Below are positions 6,889 through 15,135 of a stretch of DNA of 42,666 nt, one piece after another. The position numbers and the translations under genes were made by a program. The notes under the pieces were generated by a model. That model was not told the origin of the DNA and did no database searches. It saw nothing but the letters and a program-made list of their open reading frames with translations. Positions within the stretch are counted from its first letter, which is position 1; each line of letters begins with the position of its first letter. The stretch comes from Phycisphaeraceae bacterium. Its GTDB lineage: Bacteria > Planctomycetota > Phycisphaerae > Phycisphaerales > Phycisphaeraceae. Where the stretch lies: the NCBI GenBank assembly GCA_019634195.1, contig JAHQVV010000185.1, positions 1-42,666 of the forward strand, written 5' to 3'.

Positions 6889-8856
6889 ATGTCTGTCTAC
6901 CAAAAGAACCTGAACGCGATCACACGCCACCACCCGCACCTGGCGGAACAGCTTTCAGTTATTGAACCGGCGTCACTGGACTGGTCCGACTCTAAGGCGG
7001 GGCCGCTGACCGCGGTTCGCACGGACCTCGGGCCGCGCCCGGTGGCCTTGGCGAGCAAGTACGACCCGGTCAAGGAGGCGCAGAAGCTCGTCGAGCCGGT
7101 GAACCATGCGAAGACGGCGTGCACCGTGATCCTCGGGTTTGGCCTGGGCTACCACATCGACGAGCTGGTCGGGCACGTCGGCCCTAAAGACCTGGTGATC
7201 GTTTACGAGCCGGACCTGGCTCAGCTCAAGGCGGTGTTGGAGGAGCTGGACTACACGCATTGGCTGGCGCAGAACGGGCTGATCCTGGCCGGGCCTGACG
7301 CGAGCAAGTCGATGCTGCTGGGCCGGATCGAGAAGCGCAGCGCGACGCTGACGCTGGGCACGCAGATCGTTACGCACCCCGCTTCACGACAGCGGCATGG
7401 CGAGGCGTTCAACGCGTTCGGCAAGCTCGTTACCGAGACGCTCGCGTTCTGCCGGACGAATGTCGCGACGGCATTGGTCAACGCCTCGCGCACGGTCAGC
7501 AACCTGGCGAACAACCTGGCGCAGTACGCCGCGGGCCCGACGATCGCGGAGCTGGAGAACGCGGCCAAGGGCTACCCCGCCATCTGCGTCGGGGCGGGTC
7601 CTTCGCTGGTCAAGAACCTGGACCTGCTGTCGGACCCCGAGGTGCGGAAGAATGTCGTGGTCATCGGCGTGCAGACGACGCTCAAGCCGATGCTTCAGCG
7701 CGGGATCCGCCCGGACTTTATTACGGCGCTGGACTACTCGGCGATCTGTACGCGGTTCTACGAGGACCTGCCCGAGCTGCCTGACGTCACGCTGGTTGTT
7801 GAGCCCAAGTGCCACCCGGCGATCATCGCGGCGTACCCCGGCCCGGTGCGCGTCTGCCCGAACAGCCTGAACGACAAGCTGCTGGGCGAGATGGCCCGGC
7901 CGATGCCGAAGATCAAGGCGGGCACGACTGTTGCGCACCTGTCGTTCTACCTGGCCCAGCTGCTGGGCTGCGACCCGATCATCTTCATCGGGCAGGACCT
8001 TGGCTTTTCGGACGGCTTGTACTATGCGCCGGGGACCGCGGTGCACAAGGTCTGGGAGCCGGAGCTGGGCGCGTTCAACACGATCGAAACGATGGAGTGG
8101 ACGCGTGTCGTGCGGATGCGGGGCAACCTGCGCCGTGCCGAGGATGTGCATGGCCGGCCGATCTTCACCGACGAGCAGATGAGCACGTACCTGGGCCAGT
8201 TCGAGCGCGATTTCGATGAGGCGGAACAGGCGGGTCTGACGGTGATCGACGCGACCGAGGGCGGGGTGCCGAAGCAGCACACGGCGTTGAGCACGCTGCG
8301 TGAGGCGTTGGATGAGCACGCGACCAAGCCGGTGCCCGAGTTGCCGCGTGCCGAGGCCGTGCTCAGCCGCGAGCGGCTTTCGAAGCTGCGCGGGCTGCTC
8401 GATGGGCGGATCGACAGCGTGAAGGAACTCAAGCGCGTCACGCTGGACACGGACAAGCTCCTTAAGCGCTTGCGCGAGAACCAGCAGAACCCCAAGAAGG
8501 CGGGCAAGCTGTTTGACCAGGTGCAGAAGAACACCGCCAAGGTGCACGGCGAGCTGAAGGAGGCGTTCGAGCTGGTGAGCTCGGTGAACACGCTGGGCAC
8601 GTTCCGCCGCGAGCGGGCCGACCGCGGGATCCACCACACCGAGCACGGCGGCGAGTACGAGCGCCAGCTCGCACAGATCGAGCGCGACCTGGACAACATG
8701 GGCTTCATCGATCAGGCCTGCGACGAGGCGCTGACGATCTTCAACGAGGCGAGGCAGCGGCTGATGGACGCGGTCGATGCGAGCAAAGAAACGCACATTG
8801 TGGCAAGTGAAATAGCCCCCATCGCGAAGCGGGGGTTGAAGTCGCAGGTTGCTTGA
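6889..8856 (+). CDS. Maf/DUF115 motility-associated glycosyltransferase-like protein
   Basis: The product is 655 residues from ATG; the open frame extends upstream but only over the end of the HD-GYP gene. The central domain contains YPAICVGAGPSLVKNLDLL (about 230-248), the DUF115 (MptE-like) nucleotide-sugar-binding signature, and FIGQDLGFSDGLYYA at about 370-384. The N-terminal part has the family's GFGLGYHIDELV element. The C-terminal third is charged and helical. Maf proteins attach nonulosonic acids (pseudaminic or legionaminic acid) to flagellin Ser/Thr residues in the cytoplasm. The downstream CMP-sugar synthetase and NeuC-type epimerase support that role. It is the first gene of the + strand cluster. 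Domain call firm; sugar and acceptor inferred. Confidence 0.85.
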   Translation: MSVYQKNLNAITRHHPHLAEQLSVIEPASLDWSDSKAGPLTAVRTDLGPRPVALASKYDPVKEAQKLVEPVNHAKTACTVILGFGLGYHIDELVGHVGPKDLVIVYEPDLAQLKAVLEELDYTHWLAQNGLILAGPDASKSMLLGRIEKRSATLTLGTQIVTHPASRQRHGEAFNAFGKLVTETLAFCRTNVATALVNASRTVSNLANNLAQYAAGPTIAELENAAKGYPAICVGAGPSLVKNLDLLSDPEVRKNVVVIGVQTTLKPMLQRGIRPDFITALDYSAICTRFYEDLPELPDVTLVVEPKCHPAIIAAYPGPVRVCPNSLNDKLLGEMARPMPKIKAGTTVAHLSFYLAQLLGCDPIIFIGQDLGFSDGLYYAPGTAVHKVWEPELGAFNTIETMEWTRVVRMRGNLRRAEDVHGRPIFTDEQMSTYLGQFERDFDEAEQAGLTVIDATEGGVPKQHTALSTLREALDEHATKPVPELPRAEAVLSRERLSKLRGLLDGRIDSVKELKRVTLDTDKLLKRLRENQQNPKKAGKLFDQVQKNTAKVHGELKEAFELVSSVNTLGTFRRERADRGIHHTEHGGEYERQLAQIERDLDNMGFIDQACDEALTIFNEARQRLMDAVDASKETHIVASEIAPIAKRGLKSQVA

Positions 8857-8922
8857 ACCACTGCCTTGCGGCGGGGCTGTTGGCGGCTGCGTTTGGGCTG
8901 CTCACGACGAGACGAATAAACG

Positions 8923-10746
8923 ATGACCAACCTCGCCATTATCCAAGTCGATTTGACCCAAGGCCGGTTCGGTCACGCGGCATCGCTGCTGGACGGGCTG
9001 GCTGGCAAGACGGTGCTGCAGCACACGATCGACCGGGTCGCGCAGATCGAAGGCATCGACGAGGTCGTGCTCATGCACCCGGCGGATCAATCGCTGGAGG
9101 GGGTGTACGACCCGCCCGAGGCAAGCCCGCCGATCACGACGGCGGTCATGCAGACGCGCGATCAGGACGACTGGCTGCGCGGCGTCATCGGCTCGGGCCG
9201 CAAGTGGTCGCTCACGGCCTGGCGCGGCGGCATCGGCGGGGTGACGGTCTATGACGAGCTGCTGCCCGCCTACCCGTTTTTAAAGGTCCTGCAGGCAAAA
9301 AACGCCGAGTCGCTCGTCGCGGTGCGTGGCGACTGGTGCTTTGTTGACCCCGCGCTGGCGACGAAACAGTTGGAGCTGCACCGCTCGGCGCCCGAGGCGA
9401 TGAAGCTGACGTTCACCCAGGCGCCGCCCGGGCTGAGCCCGCTGGTCGTGCACCACAGCGTGCTGCGGGAGATGGTCGAGCATGCCGCGACGGTCGCGAA
9501 CATGCTGTGCTACAACCCCAAGAAGCCGGTGATCGACCCGATGGGCAAGGACGTGAACGTCCAGGTGCCCGCCTCGGTGCGTGGCCAGTACCGCCGGTTC
9601 ATCTACGACAGCCCGCGCGCGATCGCCCACCTGCGCGCCACCGCGCAGCGGCTGGGCGGCGCGCTTTGCGGTGCCGGTGCCGTGGCGGTGACCGACGCCT
9701 CGCGCGCGGTTGAAGCAAACGAGCCCTGGCTGGAGCTGGAGCGGCTGCCGCAGCAGGTCAACGTCGAGTTGTCGCCGAGGCGCGCGGCCAATGGCCCGAT
9801 CGTGCCGCAGCACTACCTCGACCTGCCGCGCGAGGACATGGCGGTCGAGACGATCGATGCGTTGTTCGATTCTCTCGGGAGGGCGAGGCTCCTGCCGAGC
9901 CGCGAATCTTCTGCGGGTATCGGCTCGGCGGGAGCCTCGCCCTCCCAGAGTGATGCCCCTACAACAACAGCAAACTACGTGATACTCAATGACGGGAGCG
10001 AGACCAGCCCCGCCTTGGATTCGGATACGTCGGTCCTCTTCGGCGGGCTCGGCGACCCGCTGCTGCACGGCGGTTGGTTTGAGACGCTGCAGCGAGCAAC
10101 CAGCGGCGCCCTGCTGGGCGTTGGGGTCGAGACGGACTTGTTGGTCGATGAAGACGCGGTGGGTCGTTTAGCGACGCTGCCGCTGGATGTGATCGCGGTG
10201 CGGATCAACGCGGACAGTGCGGCGACGTATAAGCAGTTGATGGGTGTCGATGGCTTTGGGCAGGTGATGGACAACCTGCAGCGGCTGTTCAAGGCGCGCA
10301 ACGCCAACCGCCAGCGGGGGGCGGGCTTTAGGGGCTGGGTGGTGCCGAGGCTGGTGAAGGTGGCGGAGAATTTATCGGACCTGGAAACGTTCTTTGAGCG
10401 TTGGATGACGGTGTCGGGCTGGGCGGTGGTGGACCGGGCGAAGACGGGCCGGGGCCTGATCCCGGATATGTCGCCGGTGCCGATGGAGGTGCCCCAGCCG
10501 CCGGGGGGCGCGTTGCCGCCGCCGCCGCCGAAGCAGCGGCTGACCGTGCTGAGCGACGGGACGGTCTGTCTTTGTGGCGAGGACTGGCTTGGCCGTTTGC
10601 CGCTGGGCTCGTTGGGTGATCACGGTTTGGATGAACTGTGGCGGGGTATTGCATCGCTGGCCGATGTGAGCGAGGGTGACTCATGTGTTTGCCCCAGTTG
10701 TGCCCGTTGGCTGGAAACGCATCGCCATCAGTTGGCGTCTGTTTAG
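8923..10746 (+). CDS. Nucleotidyltransferase-like / Cys-less radical-SAM-like / SPASM-like fusion protein
   Basis: The product is 607 residues. Residues 1-250 resemble an SpsF/CMP-sugar-type nucleotidyltransferase (LAIIQVDLTQGRFGHAASLL, GKTVLQHTIDRVAQIEGIDEVV). From about 275 the pattern is a radical SAM barrel: NVELSPRRAANG, then FGGLGDPLLHGG (about 373-384; compare GGEPLLH), ETDLLVDEDAV, LDVIAVRINA and a long Pro linker (523-536). The tail has SPASM-like cysteines at 549, 551, 588, 590 and 593 (VCLCGEDW ... CVCPSC). The CxxxCxxC motif for the SAM cluster is absent: PRRAANG occupies its place, so canonical radical chemistry is unlikely. Residues about 319-341 are encoded by a palindromic repeat inserted in frame. 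Role inferred: nonulosonate activation or modification with the neighbouring genes. Confidence 0.72.
   Translation: MTNLAIIQVDLTQGRFGHAASLLDGLAGKTVLQHTIDRVAQIEGIDEVVLMHPADQSLEGVYDPPEASPPITTAVMQTRDQDDWLRGVIGSGRKWSLTAWRGGIGGVTVYDELLPAYPFLKVLQAKNAESLVAVRGDWCFVDPALATKQLELHRSAPEAMKLTFTQAPPGLSPLVVHHSVLREMVEHAATVANMLCYNPKKPVIDPMGKDVNVQVPASVRGQYRRFIYDSPRAIAHLRATAQRLGGALCGAGAVAVTDASRAVEANEPWLELERLPQQVNVELSPRRAANGPIVPQHYLDLPREDMAVETIDALFDSLGRARLLPSRESSAGIGSAGASPSQSDAPTTTANYVILNDGSETSPALDSDTSVLFGGLGDPLLHGGWFETLQRATSGALLGVGVETDLLVDEDAVGRLATLPLDVIAVRINADSAATYKQLMGVDGFGQVMDNLQRLFKARNANRQRGAGFRGWVVPRLVKVAENLSDLETFFERWMTVSGWAVVDRAKTGRGLIPDMSPVPMEVPQPPGGALPPPPPKQRLTVLSDGTVCLCGEDWLGRLPLGSLGDHGLDELWRGIASLADVSEGDSCVCPSCARWLETHRHQLASV
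9877..9946. repeat. Palindromic repeat (GGGAGGGCGAGG type) inserted within a coding region
   Basis: The arms are 9877-9902 and 9921-9946, 26 bases each with one mismatch. The same arms, 25 of 26 identical, occur between genes at 13504-13573. Here the element is translated in frame as a low-complexity Arg/Ser/Ala/Gly stretch between two strands of the radical-SAM-like domain, without introducing a stop. This is the behaviour described for Rickettsia palindromic elements; I do not claim homology to them. Confidence 0.85.
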
Positions 10747-10784
10747 TGCCAGGGAAGGCCTGACATGAGTGTTAAGGAAGACAG

Positions 10785-11516
10785 ATGATTGATCAAGATG
10801 GAGCGCTGGGCGTGATCCTCGCCCGGGCGGGCAGCAAGGGGTTGCCGAACAAGAACTCGGTGAAGATCGCGGGCAAGCCGATGCTGGCCTGGACGATCGA
10901 GCACGCGCTGGCGAGCACGCAGATCGGGCGTGTGCTGGTGACGACCGATGGCGAGGCGCTCGCGCAGATCGCGGGCAAGTACGACGTCGAGGTCGTGCGC
11001 CGCCCGGCCGAGCTGGCGACGGATACCGCGACGGTGGACGCCGCGGCGCGCCACGCGGTGAACCAGGTCGTCGATACGCACGAGAACGTCTGCCTGCTGT
11101 ACGGCAACGTGCCGGTCCGGCCGGCCGACCTGAGCGACCGGGCGATCGATATGCTTCGGCAGGCGAACACCGACAGCGTGCAGAGCGTCTGCCCGGTCGG
11201 CAAGAACCACCCGTACTGGATGAAGACGGTCGACCCGGAGACGGGCCAGCTCGGGATGCTGCACGACAACCAGGTCTACCGCCGGCAGGAACTCCCGCCG
11301 GTGTACATGCTCGACGGGGGGGTGATCGCGGTGAAGCGGTCGAGCCTGTTCTGCCTGATCGAGGGCCAGCCGCACGCGTTTCTGGGCAGCGACCGCCGGG
11401 CCGTGGTGACCGAGCCGGGCGAGGTGGTGGATATCGACACGCAAGAAGACCTGAAGGCCGCAGAAGCGCTGCTTGAACAACGGCTGCAGGACGGGGCGAT
11501 CCGCGCGGTGGGTTGA
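10785..11516 (+). CDS. neuA: CMP-nonulosonate (acylneuraminate) cytidylyltransferase
   Basis: The product is 243 residues. The N-terminus GVILARAGSKGLPNKN is the CTP-binding signature of CMP-sialate/legionaminate synthetases (NeuA, LegF, PseF, KdsB relatives). It is followed by GKPMLAWTIEHAL, LVTTDGEAL, RRPAELATDTATV and the C-terminal VVDIDTQEDLKAAEALL. The usual length is about 230 residues, so it is complete. It activates a nonulosonic acid with CTP for transfer, probably by the Maf protein two genes upstream. A good ribosome site (AAGGAAG) precedes the ATG, 39 bases after the fusion gene. Whether the substrate is sialic, legionaminic or pseudaminic acid cannot be told from sequence. Confidence 0.85.
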   Translation: MIDQDGALGVILARAGSKGLPNKNSVKIAGKPMLAWTIEHALASTQIGRVLVTTDGEALAQIAGKYDVEVVRRPAELATDTATVDAAARHAVNQVVDTHENVCLLYGNVPVRPADLSDRAIDMLRQANTDSVQSVCPVGKNHPYWMKTVDPETGQLGMLHDNQVYRRQELPPVYMLDGGVIAVKRSSLFCLIEGQPHAFLGSDRRAVVTEPGEVVDIDTQEDLKAAEALLEQRLQDGAIRAVG

Positions 11517-11522
11517 TTCTTT

Positions 11523-11602
11523 ACCACAGAGGCACAGGGTTGTTACTGAGGAAGGCAATCTGTGAATCAGATTACTGAGTAACAGCTCTGTGCCTCTGCG
11601 GT
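11523..11602. repeat. Compound palindromic repeat (CCACAGAGGCACAG type)
   Basis: The arms are 11523-11550 and 11575-11602 (24 of 28 paired), with an inner hairpin AATCTG/CAGATT at 11557-11573. It occupies nearly the whole gap between the neuA-like and neuC-like genes. Its arms share the CCACAGAGG-CAC core with the element at 33465-33562. Confidence 0.8.
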
Positions 11603-11606
11603 TCAA

Positions 11607-11612
11607 TAAAAT
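11607..11612 (+). promoter_or_regulatory. -10 box close to the neuC-like start
   Basis: TAAAAT ends six bases before the ATG at 11619 and no Shine-Dalgarno is present. The spacing is the same as at 1622-1634 and suggests a leaderless or nearly leaderless transcript. If functional, the epimerase gene has its own promoter just after the palindrome. Confidence 0.35.
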
Positions 11613-11618
11613 AGAGCT

Positions 11619-12689
11619 ATGACCAAGCAGATCGCCGTCATCACGGGCACCCGGGCGGAGTACGGCTTGCTCGTGCCCGTGCTCGATGCGATCGAAGCGC
11701 ACGACGAGCTTGAACTCAACCTCATTGTGACGGGCACGCACCTGACGACGAACAGCGTCAGGGACATCCGCCACCGGGTCGCGGTGCGCGTGAAGATGCA
11801 GCGGACCGGCGCGGCGGCGACGCGCGAGGAAGACGTGCAGTCGCTGGGGCGCGGGGTGATGGCGATCGGGCGGGCGCTGCACCAGATGTCGCCTGACGTG
11901 GTGGTGGTGCTGGGGGATCGGATCGAGGCGCTGGCCGGGGCGCTGGCGGCGCAGGTCGGGGGGTTTCGTTTAGCGCACATCCATGGCGGGGACCGGGCCG
12001 AGGGCGTCGCGGACGAGGCGATGCGCCACGCGATCAGCAAGCTCGCCCACCTGCACTTGTGCGCAACCACGCAGAGCAAGCGGCGTCTCATCCGCATGGG
12101 CGAGCACAAGGCACACGTCCACCACACCGGCTCGCCCGCGATCGACGGGCTCAAAGGCGTTAAGCCCGACGGCGAAGCGCCCGAGCTGATCATCATGCAG
12201 CACCCCGTCGGCGCAACGCCCGATGACGAGTACCAGTGGATGCTCGCGACGCTCGAGGCGACCGCCAGGCACAACCGGCTGATCCTGGAGCCCAACCACG
12301 ACTCGGGGCGCAACGCGATCCTGCGTGCGATCCTGGACAGCAAGCTCACGCCGACCGAGCACCTGCCGCGCGACCGGTTCTTGTCCCTGCTCGCCGGCTG
12401 CCAGGCGATCGTCGGCAATTCCTCGGCCGGGCTCATCGAGGCCGCCGCGCTGAAGACCCCCGCGGTCAACCTCGGCACAAGGCAGGCGGGCCGCGAAAAA
12501 CCGGGCAACGTCATCGACGCCAAGCACACCAAGACCGCGGCCCAGCGCGCGATCAAAGAGGCCCTGGAGATGAAGACCGCCGGCCTGCGTCACCCTTACG
12601 GCAACGGCAAGGCGGGCCAGAAGATCGCGGCGCTCTTGGCGAAGGTCGACCTCGCAAAGATCCCGCTGCACAAGCACAACGCGTATTGA
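11619..12689 (+). CDS. neuC: UDP/GDP-N-acetylglucosamine 2-epimerase, hydrolysing (NeuC/LegG type)
   Basis: The product is 356 residues. AVITGTRAEYGLLVPVLDAI, LIVTGTHL, VVVLGDRIEALAGALAA, IHGGDRAEGVADEAMRHAISKLAHLHL and the C-terminal GNSSAGLIEAAALKTPAVNLGTRQ are the conserved GT-B epimerase blocks. The TGTRAEYGLL start distinguishes the NeuC/LegG group from WecB (TGTRPE). These enzymes convert UDP- or GDP-GlcNAc-type substrates to ManNAc-type sugars, the first step toward sialic or legionaminic acid. With the cytidylyltransferase upstream this gives the first and last nucleotide-sugar steps of a nonulosonate pathway. The condensing synthase (NeuB type) is missing from the window. Confidence 0.88.
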   Translation: MTKQIAVITGTRAEYGLLVPVLDAIEAHDELELNLIVTGTHLTTNSVRDIRHRVAVRVKMQRTGAAATREEDVQSLGRGVMAIGRALHQMSPDVVVVLGDRIEALAGALAAQVGGFRLAHIHGGDRAEGVADEAMRHAISKLAHLHLCATTQSKRRLIRMGEHKAHVHHTGSPAIDGLKGVKPDGEAPELIIMQHPVGATPDDEYQWMLATLEATARHNRLILEPNHDSGRNAILRAILDSKLTPTEHLPRDRFLSLLAGCQAIVGNSSAGLIEAAALKTPAVNLGTRQAGREKPGNVIDAKHTKTAAQRAIKEALEMKTAGLRHPYGNGKAGQKIAALLAKVDLAKIPLHKHNAY

Positions 12690-12712
12690 GGGGTGTCTTG
12701 CTGGCTTGGGCT

Positions 12713-12843
12713 CATTCTCCCTCTCAGGGAGAAGGCGGGGGGTGAGGGTGGGGCGTTAAATCGACAAAGGCTTTCTCAGTATTTCTTTGTGATTACCGCG
12801 CTGGACCCTCACCCCAGCCCTCTCCCTAAAAGGGAGAGGGAGC
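12713..12843. repeat. Compound palindromic repeat (CCCTCTCC/GGTGAGGGT type), copy 1
   Basis: The arms at 12713-12748 and 12805-12843 are inverted copies with a few mismatches. Each contains its own small hairpin (CTCCCT..AGGGAG). A second copy lies at 41543-41678. The element fills the gap after the neuC-like gene and may act as its terminator. Confidence 0.8.
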
Positions 12844-12871
12844 AAGGCGTCTGGTCACCTATGATGTGCTG

Positions 12872-13492
12872 ATGTTCGCGCAAGCTGCTGCACAATCCGG
12901 CTGGGTGCCTTACCTGGTCTTCGAGTCGCCGGGCTGGTTGATGGCGTTCTTTGCGCTGTGCTTTGCGGTCACGCGCATTGTTGGCCGGCGTACGGGCAAC
13001 CCGCGGGTGATGCGCCTGTCGTGGATCGCGTTGGGGCTGGTCGGGTTGTTGTTTGCTTCTTCGTACTTCGTGACCACGCCACGCGAGCGCCTGGCGGTGG
13101 CGCTTAAGGGATTGTTGCTTGCGGTGGAGGACAAGCGGCTCGACGACGTCCGGGCGATGGTGGCCGAAGACGCAACGATCGCTTACACCGGCAAGGAGAG
13201 CGGCCGGCCGTCGTTTATGCCCGACGAGCTGACGCGTGGGCAGATGATGGAGCGCATCGATCGTGTCGAGTTCAAAGACATCCTGCTGATCAATCAAAGT
13301 GCTCAGCTCGGCCCTGAGCCCGGCTATGGCACCACTGGGCTCCGCGTCAACGTCCGGGGCAGCGTCGGTGGCTTCCCCGGGACGAATGTCAGTATCTGGG
13401 GCATCCGCTGGCGGGAGGTCGATGGCCGATGGGTCGCGGTCCGGCTCGAGTGCATCGAGTTCGGGGCCGAGGCCCTGTTTAACCGCGAGTGA
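12872..13492 (+). CDS. Two-pass membrane protein with NTF2/SnoaL-like domain, hypothetical
   Basis: The product is 206 residues from ATG; a GTG two codons upstream is the alternative. Two hydrophobic segments (about 14-34 and 49-66) flank a short basic loop. The following domain (about 70-206: RLAVALKGLLLAVEDKRLDDVRAMVAEDATI ... GIRWREVDGRWVAVRLECIEF) has the length and pattern of a cone-shaped NTF2-like fold. The function is unknown. It stands between two palindromic elements and has no evident operon partner. Confidence 0.65.
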   Translation: MFAQAAAQSGWVPYLVFESPGWLMAFFALCFAVTRIVGRRTGNPRVMRLSWIALGLVGLLFASSYFVTTPRERLAVALKGLLLAVEDKRLDDVRAMVAEDATIAYTGKESGRPSFMPDELTRGQMMERIDRVEFKDILLINQSAQLGPEPGYGTTGLRVNVRGSVGGFPGTNVSIWGIRWREVDGRWVAVRLECIEFGAEALFNRE

Positions 13493-13503
13493 TTGTGGTT
13501 TTA

Positions 13504-13573
13504 GGGAGGGCGAGGCTCCCGCCGAGCCGCAAGTACCAGGTGATTCTCGGCTCGGTGGGAGCCTCGCCCTCCC
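13504..13573. repeat. Palindromic repeat (GGGAGGGCGAGG type), intergenic copy
   Basis: The arms are 13504-13529 and 13548-13573, 26 bases with one mismatch. This is the intergenic sibling of the in-gene copy at 9877-9946. The internal spacers differ in sequence but have the same 18-base length. Confidence 0.85.
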
Positions 13574-13646
13574 GTTCTATCCGAACTCGCCACGGCTTGG
13601 TTTCGTTTGGTATGGTTGGGGCCCCCTGAAGAAAGACCGGCTTATC

Positions 13647-14630
13647 ATGCGATCTACGATGAAAAAGACACTCGCCCCGCTGTTCCTGCTCCTCGCCCTT
13701 TTCGTGGCGTTGCCAGCGGCGGCGCAGGACGCCGAGGCGACGAACCTGCGCCCGAAGTGGGCCGTTGGCCAGAGCGCGACTTATGCGTTCTGGGGCAAGA
13801 CCCAGAAGGACGAGGCCGCGCAGATCCTCGGCCAGGAGCAGTCCGAGACCACGACCTTTATCAGTGAGGGCAAGGTGACGTGGCGTGTCGACGCGGTCAA
13901 CGACGACGGCAGCGCGACCTGCACCATGCAGCTCACCACGATCACCTTCACGATCAAGGCGGGCAAGAACGAGCCGATCACGATGGAATCGGACAACCCC
14001 TCGGGCGATCGGCCGGCGTTCGACAACCTGATGTCCGCGATGACGCAGACGCCGTTGACCGTCACCGTTAACGCCGACGGCAGCATCGACACGGTCGAAG
14101 GGATCGACAAGCTCACGGCCGCCGCGGGCACCGAGGCCCAGGATGCAGACATCATCCCCGACGAGCTGGACTTCAAGGAGACGGCCAGCGACCTGGCCAC
14201 GCTCATCGCCGCCCCCGCCGGCGCGACGCCCGGGCAGACGTGGAACGCCACCAACACCTGGAACCACGAAGACGTCTTCCCCCAGGCCGAGACCAAGGCC
14301 AAGTGGGACACGACCTTTACCTTCGATAGCGTCGGGCTCATCGCCGGCGTCCCGATCGCGACGATCAAGACCGAGTCGCAGGTCGATATCCAGGTCGACC
14401 TAAGCGAGCTTCCCGAGGGCGCGCCGGACATCGACATCCAGATCAGCAACACCTCCGCCAGCGGCGAGGTGCTCTTCGACTTGTCGCGCAATGAGACGGT
14501 CGCCCGCAACGACATGATGAAGTACACCGCGGCGATCACCGTCGCCTCGCCCCGCCCCGAGCTGCCCCCGATCACGGTGAAGATCGTCGAGACGAGCCAG
14601 TCGCAACTCCTGCGGGTGAGTGAGGAATAA
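13647..14630 (+). CDS. Secreted protein, DUF6263-like, function unknown
   Basis: The product is 327 residues. A classical signal peptide (MRSTMKKTLAPLFLLLALF... ending AAAQD) predicts export with cleavage near residue 26. The mature part is a beta-rich acidic protein with repeated Thr-rich strands (VTWRVDAVNDDGSATCTMQLTTITF; PLTVTVNADGSIDTVEGID; GATPGQTWNATNTW). This layout is common in planctomycete secreted proteins of the DUF6263 type, although I make that call from overall layout only. There are no catalytic motifs. The open frame continues upstream through the palindrome, but the signal peptide fixes the start at 13647 or 13659. Confidence 0.65.
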   Translation: MRSTMKKTLAPLFLLLALFVALPAAAQDAEATNLRPKWAVGQSATYAFWGKTQKDEAAQILGQEQSETTTFISEGKVTWRVDAVNDDGSATCTMQLTTITFTIKAGKNEPITMESDNPSGDRPAFDNLMSAMTQTPLTVTVNADGSIDTVEGIDKLTAAAGTEAQDADIIPDELDFKETASDLATLIAAPAGATPGQTWNATNTWNHEDVFPQAETKAKWDTTFTFDSVGLIAGVPIATIKTESQVDIQVDLSELPEGAPDIDIQISNTSASGEVLFDLSRNETVARNDMMKYTAAITVASPRPELPPITVKIVETSQSQLLRVSEE

Positions 14631-14660
14631 TACGAGCCGACGCAGTCGGCGTTCCTCGCT

Positions 14661-14741
14661 GTGTAGCGGGAGACGCGCAGCGTCCCGTTCTCGAATCATG
14701 ATAGACACCGCGCACGGGACGCTGCGCGTCACCCGCTACAC
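14661..14741. repeat. Palindromic repeat (GTGTAGCGGG type)
   Basis: The arms are 14661-14687 and 14715-14741, 26 of 27 bases paired. It lies between two convergent genes, where it may serve both as a terminator. Confidence 0.8.
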
Positions 14742-14758
14742 CGTTCTACAACAACACA

Positions 14759-14986
14759 TCAATACGGCGTCTTAAACCCCATCGCCCGCGCGACGCACCA
14801 CCCGGCCCGGGCCTCGTAGACTCCGAACCCGCCGAAGAGCGCCAGCACCACCACGCCGAGCCACACCCAGCCCCCCGCGACGACTTGAGCCAAGATCAGC
14901 CCCGCCAGCAGGCCCGCCAGCGCGAGCATGATCAGGCCCCAGATCAGCCGCACGAGCTTGCCCTTCGCATCGATATTGCATTGCAT
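14759..14986 (-). CDS. Small two-pass membrane protein, DUF2892-like
   Basis: The product is 75 residues with two hydrophobic segments (about 13-30 and 37-53). It ends with EARAGWCVARAMGFKTPY. The short basic N-terminus, two helices and a Cys-containing GWC..RA.G motif are reminiscent of DUF2892 inner-membrane proteins, including the membrane part of YgaP. No function can be assigned. It is transcribed away from the sigma factor gene at 15136. Confidence 0.6.
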   Translation of the reverse strand: MQCNIDAKGKLVRLIWGLIMLALAGLLAGLILAQVVAGGWVWLGVVVLALFGGFGVYEARAGWCVARAMGFKTPY

Positions 14987-15135
14987 GGCCTGATTCTAGG
15001 CCCAAAGCGGGTATTTTTAGAAAAATTACAAATTAGCAGTGACAAAACGATCGTTCGTGCACTGATATAGGTGCAGTCACCCTCTTTTCTCGCAATTCTG
15101 CTTCCTGACGCAAGGCCTTCTCTTTGACGCACCCG

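Noticed and set aside
7384-8796. 470-codon open frame on the minus strand
   Set aside because: It is antisense to the Maf/DUF115 gene and rich in His/Arg/Leu, typical of a shadow of GC-biased codons.
13299-13646. Upstream extension of the secreted DUF6263-like gene
   Set aside because: The frame runs through the previous gene and a palindromic repeat. The signal peptide begins at 13647 or 13659.
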